Assembly: GCF_003952525.1 (NCBI RefSeq)
Contig: NZ_CP034451.1
Location: 2,108,001 to 2,172,000 of the forward strand
Direction of reading: 5' to 3'
Length of the DNA: 64,000 nucleotides
DNA from: Mesorhizobium sp. M3A.F.Ca.ET.080.04.2.1
GTDB lineage: Bacteria > Pseudomonadota > Alphaproteobacteria > Rhizobiales > Rhizobiaceae
The translations under genes were made by a program, and so were the position numbers. Positions 61,138 to 64,000 of this stretch are shown here, piece by piece; position 1 is the stretch's first letter, and every line of letters begins with the position of its first letter. Under the pieces are notes generated by a model that was not told where the DNA came from, made no database searches, and saw nothing but the letters and a program-made list of their open reading frames with translations.

Positions 61138-61617
61138 ACATGAATCAGACTTTCTCCAAATTGGGAATCCTGAATGTAAACACTGCCTAGGGTCAGCGCG
61201 GCCGCCATGCCAAACGTTGCCCTGCAGTGGCATCTACGAACCCTTCTGACCTGGCGTTACTGCGGCGGATCTTTGATAAGCTTGGAATGAGCGCCGTCTC
61301 GCTAAAAAAGACACGGAACAGCGGGAGCAACTGCCTTTGGCAGTCATTCAAAGCGACGGCGCCGGATCGGAACCTAGGCGGCCGGCCGGCTTATCGTAGT
61401 GTGACACAGGATTTGCGAGCTGGGCCCAGCTTGGGGTCACCTTGGGGGAGTTGTCTGGCAGGCAGAGTTGCCCGCAAGCCCCAGGGTCCTGTTTCCGAAC
61501 CCGATTCCTGACGGGTGTCGGTTCAGCACCGAAAGGCTGGGCATGTTGCACAAATAATACATCACTGATCAGCAGTCGCTGATAAGTTGGAGGTCGGTTT
61601 TTTGCTGGGGTTTTTCG
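61138..61617. other. Region between IS and porin gene
   Basis: About 480 bp without a supported gene. Close to the porin start, TTGCAC-17-TGATCAG and a TAATAC-like box may be promoter elements, but none is convincing. The right flank of the IS shows no repeat of the left flank large enough to call a target duplication. Confidence 0.4.
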
Positions 61618-62301
61618 ATGCGCTCGCTTTCGTTCTTGTTTGCCGGTCTGCTGGCTTTGCTGACTGGGTCCGCAATGGCCGCCGATGCGGTGGAGGTCGC
61701 CCCGGCTGAAGGCATCAACTGGTCGGGTGCCTATATCGGCGGCGTCGCCGGCTACGGGTGGAAGTCCGACAGCTATCACTACTTTGGAAGCTCGGTTGAC
61801 TTCGATTCCAACGGCTTTGTTGGCGGGTTGACTGCCGGCTACAACTGGCAGCAAGGTCAATTTGTTTTCGGTGCAGAAGCCGACATCAGTTATGCCGATT
61901 TGGACGGCAGCGTTCTCATGGTTCCTTTTGTGCCGCCGTGCGGGATCGAGGGCTGTACCGCCAAGGTGGACTGGTTCGGGACCGGCCGGGCGCGCATAGG
62001 CTATGCTTTCGAGAATTTTCTTCCCTACGCCACAGGCGGCTTTGCCGTCGGCCATGTGAAGGGCTCGGCCGATCTCGGCGCATGCGGCATTGGTCCGTCT
62101 TGCAGCTACAGCGACACACGCTGGGGCTGGAGCGCTGGCGCCGGCGTCGAATGGGCCATGAACCAGCAGATATCGCTCAAGGCCGAATATCTGCATGTCG
62201 ACCTTGGCACGCCGTCCTTCCCGACCACCAACCCGCCGGATCCGTCCCAGGACCGCATCAATTTCGACACGGTTCGTATCGGCATCAACTATCATTTCTA
62301 A
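61618..62301 (+). CDS. Omp25/RopB-type outer-membrane beta-barrel protein
   Basis: A 227-residue protein. The signal peptide (LSFLFAGLLALLTGSAMA) is followed by a WSGAYIGGVAGYGW repeat start, alternating beta strands (FVGGLTAGYNWQQGQFVFGAEADISYADLDG) and a C-terminal RIGINYHF with final aromatic residue, needed for barrel assembly. It is the small heme/OmpA-like barrel family common in rhizobia. A plain intact gene among relics. Confidence 0.9.
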   Translation: MRSLSFLFAGLLALLTGSAMAADAVEVAPAEGINWSGAYIGGVAGYGWKSDSYHYFGSSVDFDSNGFVGGLTAGYNWQQGQFVFGAEADISYADLDGSVLMVPFVPPCGIEGCTAKVDWFGTGRARIGYAFENFLPYATGGFAVGHVKGSADLGACGIGPSCSYSDTRWGWSAGAGVEWAMNQQISLKAEYLHVDLGTPSFPTTNPPDPSQDRINFDTVRIGINYHF

Positions 62302-62494
62302 GTTTCTAACCGGCTTAGGCCAACTGCCGCAGTAGCATAATCCGCTAGCGTCGATGGATGGCGTCTCCTGCCGTACGGTGCCACGGTAGAGTTGGCGCGG
62401 CCGCGTCGCCGCGGCAGAGTTGGCAGCGCACTGGCGCTCACCGCTGGGTATCGAGTGTCGACATCGGTTGCGGCCTCGATCGCGATTTGAGCCG

Positions 62495-62525
62495 AAAAAG
62501 GCCCGGAAGCCGAAGCCGCCGGGCC
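62495..62525 (-). terminator. Intrinsic terminator on the minus strand
   Basis: Seven-base arms GGCCCGG and CCGGGCC enclose 12 bases that can form a further CGG/CCG pairing; on the minus strand five T follow. No minus-strand gene lies directly upstream except the doubtful 63040-63303 frame, so the transcript it ends is unclear. Confidence 0.6.
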
Positions 62526-63039
62526 AGTTCAGGAGTTGACGATCTTACTGCTAGATCATACCCCCTGAGCCCCCGCGGCGCAAACGTTGGCCAACGACTG
62601 ACGGGGTCGACCGGGGCGCTACGTCAGATTCGCAGCTGCCCGTGATGTGGCTGGTTCGAGTCACAGGTCACCGACGATGTCCGAGCCCAGCCAAATGTCC
62701 GCTCTTTGAAGGATCTGTGAGACTGAAGCTGACATTTCGATGTCGGCCCAATTCGGCCATCCGTCGATGCACTAAGCAGCGGCAGCTACCGCACCAGCAC
62801 GCCGCCCGGTCAGGGATGGCTTGGGCGCCATCTGCCAGACACCAGCAGGTTCCTCTGAGAATTGGGTTCGAGCGAATGAGCGGCGGAAGCATACGGGAAC
62901 ATATGACGTGCCCTCGACGTCTGCCCGTTTGCGCTCCGGAAGTCGCATAGAAGGCGTTGTTGAATTCTTCATTCCCCGCGTCAAGCTTGCCTTTGCGCTC
63001 GGTGCTGGCCAGGCGTTTTCAGGCCGGAAAGTCCAAAGG

Positions 63040-63303
63040 TCAATAAGCGATAACCGCGTCATACCCTTTTCTGCCCTTCGCGCTGTCTTCGGGCGCCTGC
63101 AAATTGCCGAGTAATCGCAGCTCAGCTTCTGTCAAGATGATTTGATAGCGCTGTTTGGAGTTTTTTGAGTAGATATCATCAGCAACAATCGAGATGGTCA
63201 CCTCCCCACTCTGTTCGAGCCGTGCCGCATCAAGCTGCAGCGGCTCTGAGAATATGGATTTCGGTGAGCCTGGCTTCCGCCCGGGTTGAGCAAGCAATCG
63301 CAA
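63040..63303 (-). CDS. Doubtful small hypothetical protein
   Basis: An 87-residue frame with SGEVTISIVADDIYSKNSK and RYQIILTEAELRLLGNLQ, which has plausible protein-like composition with a hydrophilic helix at the end. There is no family match and no clear ribosome site. It lies about 520 bp upstream of the minus-strand terminator. It could be real or chance. Confidence 0.3.
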   Translation of the reverse strand: MRLLAQPGRKPGSPKSIFSEPLQLDAARLEQSGEVTISIVADDIYSKNSKQRYQIILTEAELRLLGNLQAPEDSAKGRKGYDAVIAY

Positions 63304-63577
63304 TTGTCCATTCCATCATTGTTACGAATGCGTGGTCTCCTGCAAGACGTATGCCAGCACAGTGAGTCCCGAAATGAAACAATGAGCCGAGCGGCCAGTC
63401 GCGGCTGACTGCAGGACGACTACGGAGCCGGATTGAAACGGCTCGCGCGAAGCGACTACGGCAACCAGGGTCCTAAACCATTCGCACCTACAATAGTGCG
63501 GTTGAGCTTTCCGCGCCGCCGTATGCCATCTCCTGATGAGAACTTCGGGCTGAGTGTCGCAGACCCTACGCTCAGTC

Positions 63578-64000
63578 TTATTCAACGAGTCGAATGGAGG
63601 TAGTCGCCGGAATGTCTTTCATTCCCAGACTCGAACAGTCCTGGTTGATGTTGGAATTGCCGGACCACTGGATGGTGTCGGCTACCACCTGCGTGCAGCC
63701 GTTCTGACCGGAGAAATTGCCTAGATAGTTGACCTGCTGCTTGGGAAAATAAATCGCTCCCGTCAGCGAGGAAGTGGCGGTGCCGTTGAAGGTACTCTGC
63801 GCAGTGGTGCCGGTCCTGTCGCCGTAAAACAGTACCCCGGAATACGTGCCGGAGGTCGGCGCGCTCATCGTCACGGTGGCGTTGCCGTTCATACTCACCG
63901 TGTTGCTGCCCGACATATAGATGGTGACGCCACTGCCCGAGATCACTGCACCCGCGTTGATCTTCATATTGCCTTGAAGGACATAGACGCCCGGCGCGAA
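63578..64000 (-). CDS. TadG-like pilus-assembly protein, C-terminal part (partial)
   Basis: The frame is open to the window edge and reads APGVYVLQGN then a beta-rich, Gly/Ser/Thr-rich domain (GAVISGSGVTIYMSGSNTVS, TYSGVLFYGDRTGT, SLTGAIYFPKQQVNYLGN) and NGCTQVVADTIQWSG. This is the C-terminal region of the TadG/TadE-like pseudopilin-associated proteins of Flp pili. The start lies outside the window, so length and signal are unknown. Confidence 0.75.
   Translation of the reverse strand, partial: FAPGVYVLQGNMKINAGAVISGSGVTIYMSGSNTVSMNGNATVTMSAPTSGTYSGVLFYGDRTGTTAQSTFNGTATSSLTGAIYFPKQQVNYLGNFSGQNGCTQVVADTIQWSGNSNINQDCSSLGMKDIPATTSIRLVE

Larger units (their letters stand above)
62302..63577. 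other. Long gap with terminator and relic-like DNA
   Basis: About 1.3 kb. It contains a minus-strand terminator (62495-62525), a stretch AATGTCCGCTCTTTGAAGG near 62692 that resembles a repeat seen often between rhizobial genes (from memory), and one weakly supported small frame at 63040-63303. No other coding sequence is convincing. Confidence 0.45.

Noticed and set aside
62642..63062. Overlapping frames of about 100 codons on both strands
   Set aside because: Composition looks like repeat-derived intergenic DNA; no signals or family pattern.

Overview
The window looks like a high-GC alphaproteobacterial chromosome of the Rhizobiales, most likely Mesorhizobium or a close relative. The evidence is gene content (DUF3618/holin/PRC-barrel stress operon, Omp25/RopB-type porin, RepB-C-domain protein, Pot-type importers with Tat-exported binding proteins) and rhizobial-style intergenic palindromes. 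No tRNA, rRNA or CRISPR array was recognised.

Layout. (1) 1-12.8 kb is a PQQ-linked alcohol-oxidation and respiration cluster. The + strand carries the tail of a probable PQQ dehydrogenase, a XoxJ/MoxJ-like binding protein, a cytochrome c, a complete caa3-type oxidase (coxB with a haem c domain, coxA, coxC), CtaG and a second cytochrome c. A convergent, almost fully overlapping minus-strand operon encodes a NitT/TauT-type importer plus the PQQ-associated binding protein, beta-propeller and ABC-2 exporter. (2) 12.9-17.9 kb is a cell-envelope stress operon (DUF3618, holin-like, two PRC-barrel-like proteins, a 24-residue membrane peptide, an NRAMP-like transporter, a lipoprotein), next to a ferritin-like gene killed by three lesions. 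(3) 18-26.6 kb holds a predicted lipoprotein aminopeptidase, a binding protein, and a Pot-type importer/SDR operon divergent from a LuxR-type regulator, with an inverted repeat between them.

(4) 26.9-46.2 kb is bounded on its left side and just past its right side by directly repeated sequences. Each starts with a guaA-3'-end-like 16-mer followed by about 220 bp of collinear diverged sequence. I read this as an integrated island, possibly one of two in tandem. It carries a bufferin-type (DUF2282-MNIO-DUF2063-DoxX) copper-peptide operon, a patatin-like protein lacking its catalytic motifs, twin small two-cysteine secreted proteins, cupin/MFS/DUF302 genes, a 3-hydroxybutyrate dehydrogenase-patatin-NDH-2 module, a disulfide oxidoreductase, a peroxiredoxin-like protein and three similar LysR regulators. 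The common theme is metal, thiol and redox stress.

(5) 46.2-64 kb is a decay and mobile zone. It has gatZ and a dipeptidase, relics of AraC, GH108 and TylF-methyltransferase genes, a four-gene secreted coat-protein-U-like operon with no usher, a Phd/VapC module, a serine recombinase gene whose middle third is inverted, a truncated HicB, an IS5-family relic, an apparently complete IS110/IS1111-type element, a porin, and at the right edge the end of a TadG-like pilus protein. Functions are assigned from motifs read by eye; no database search was run.
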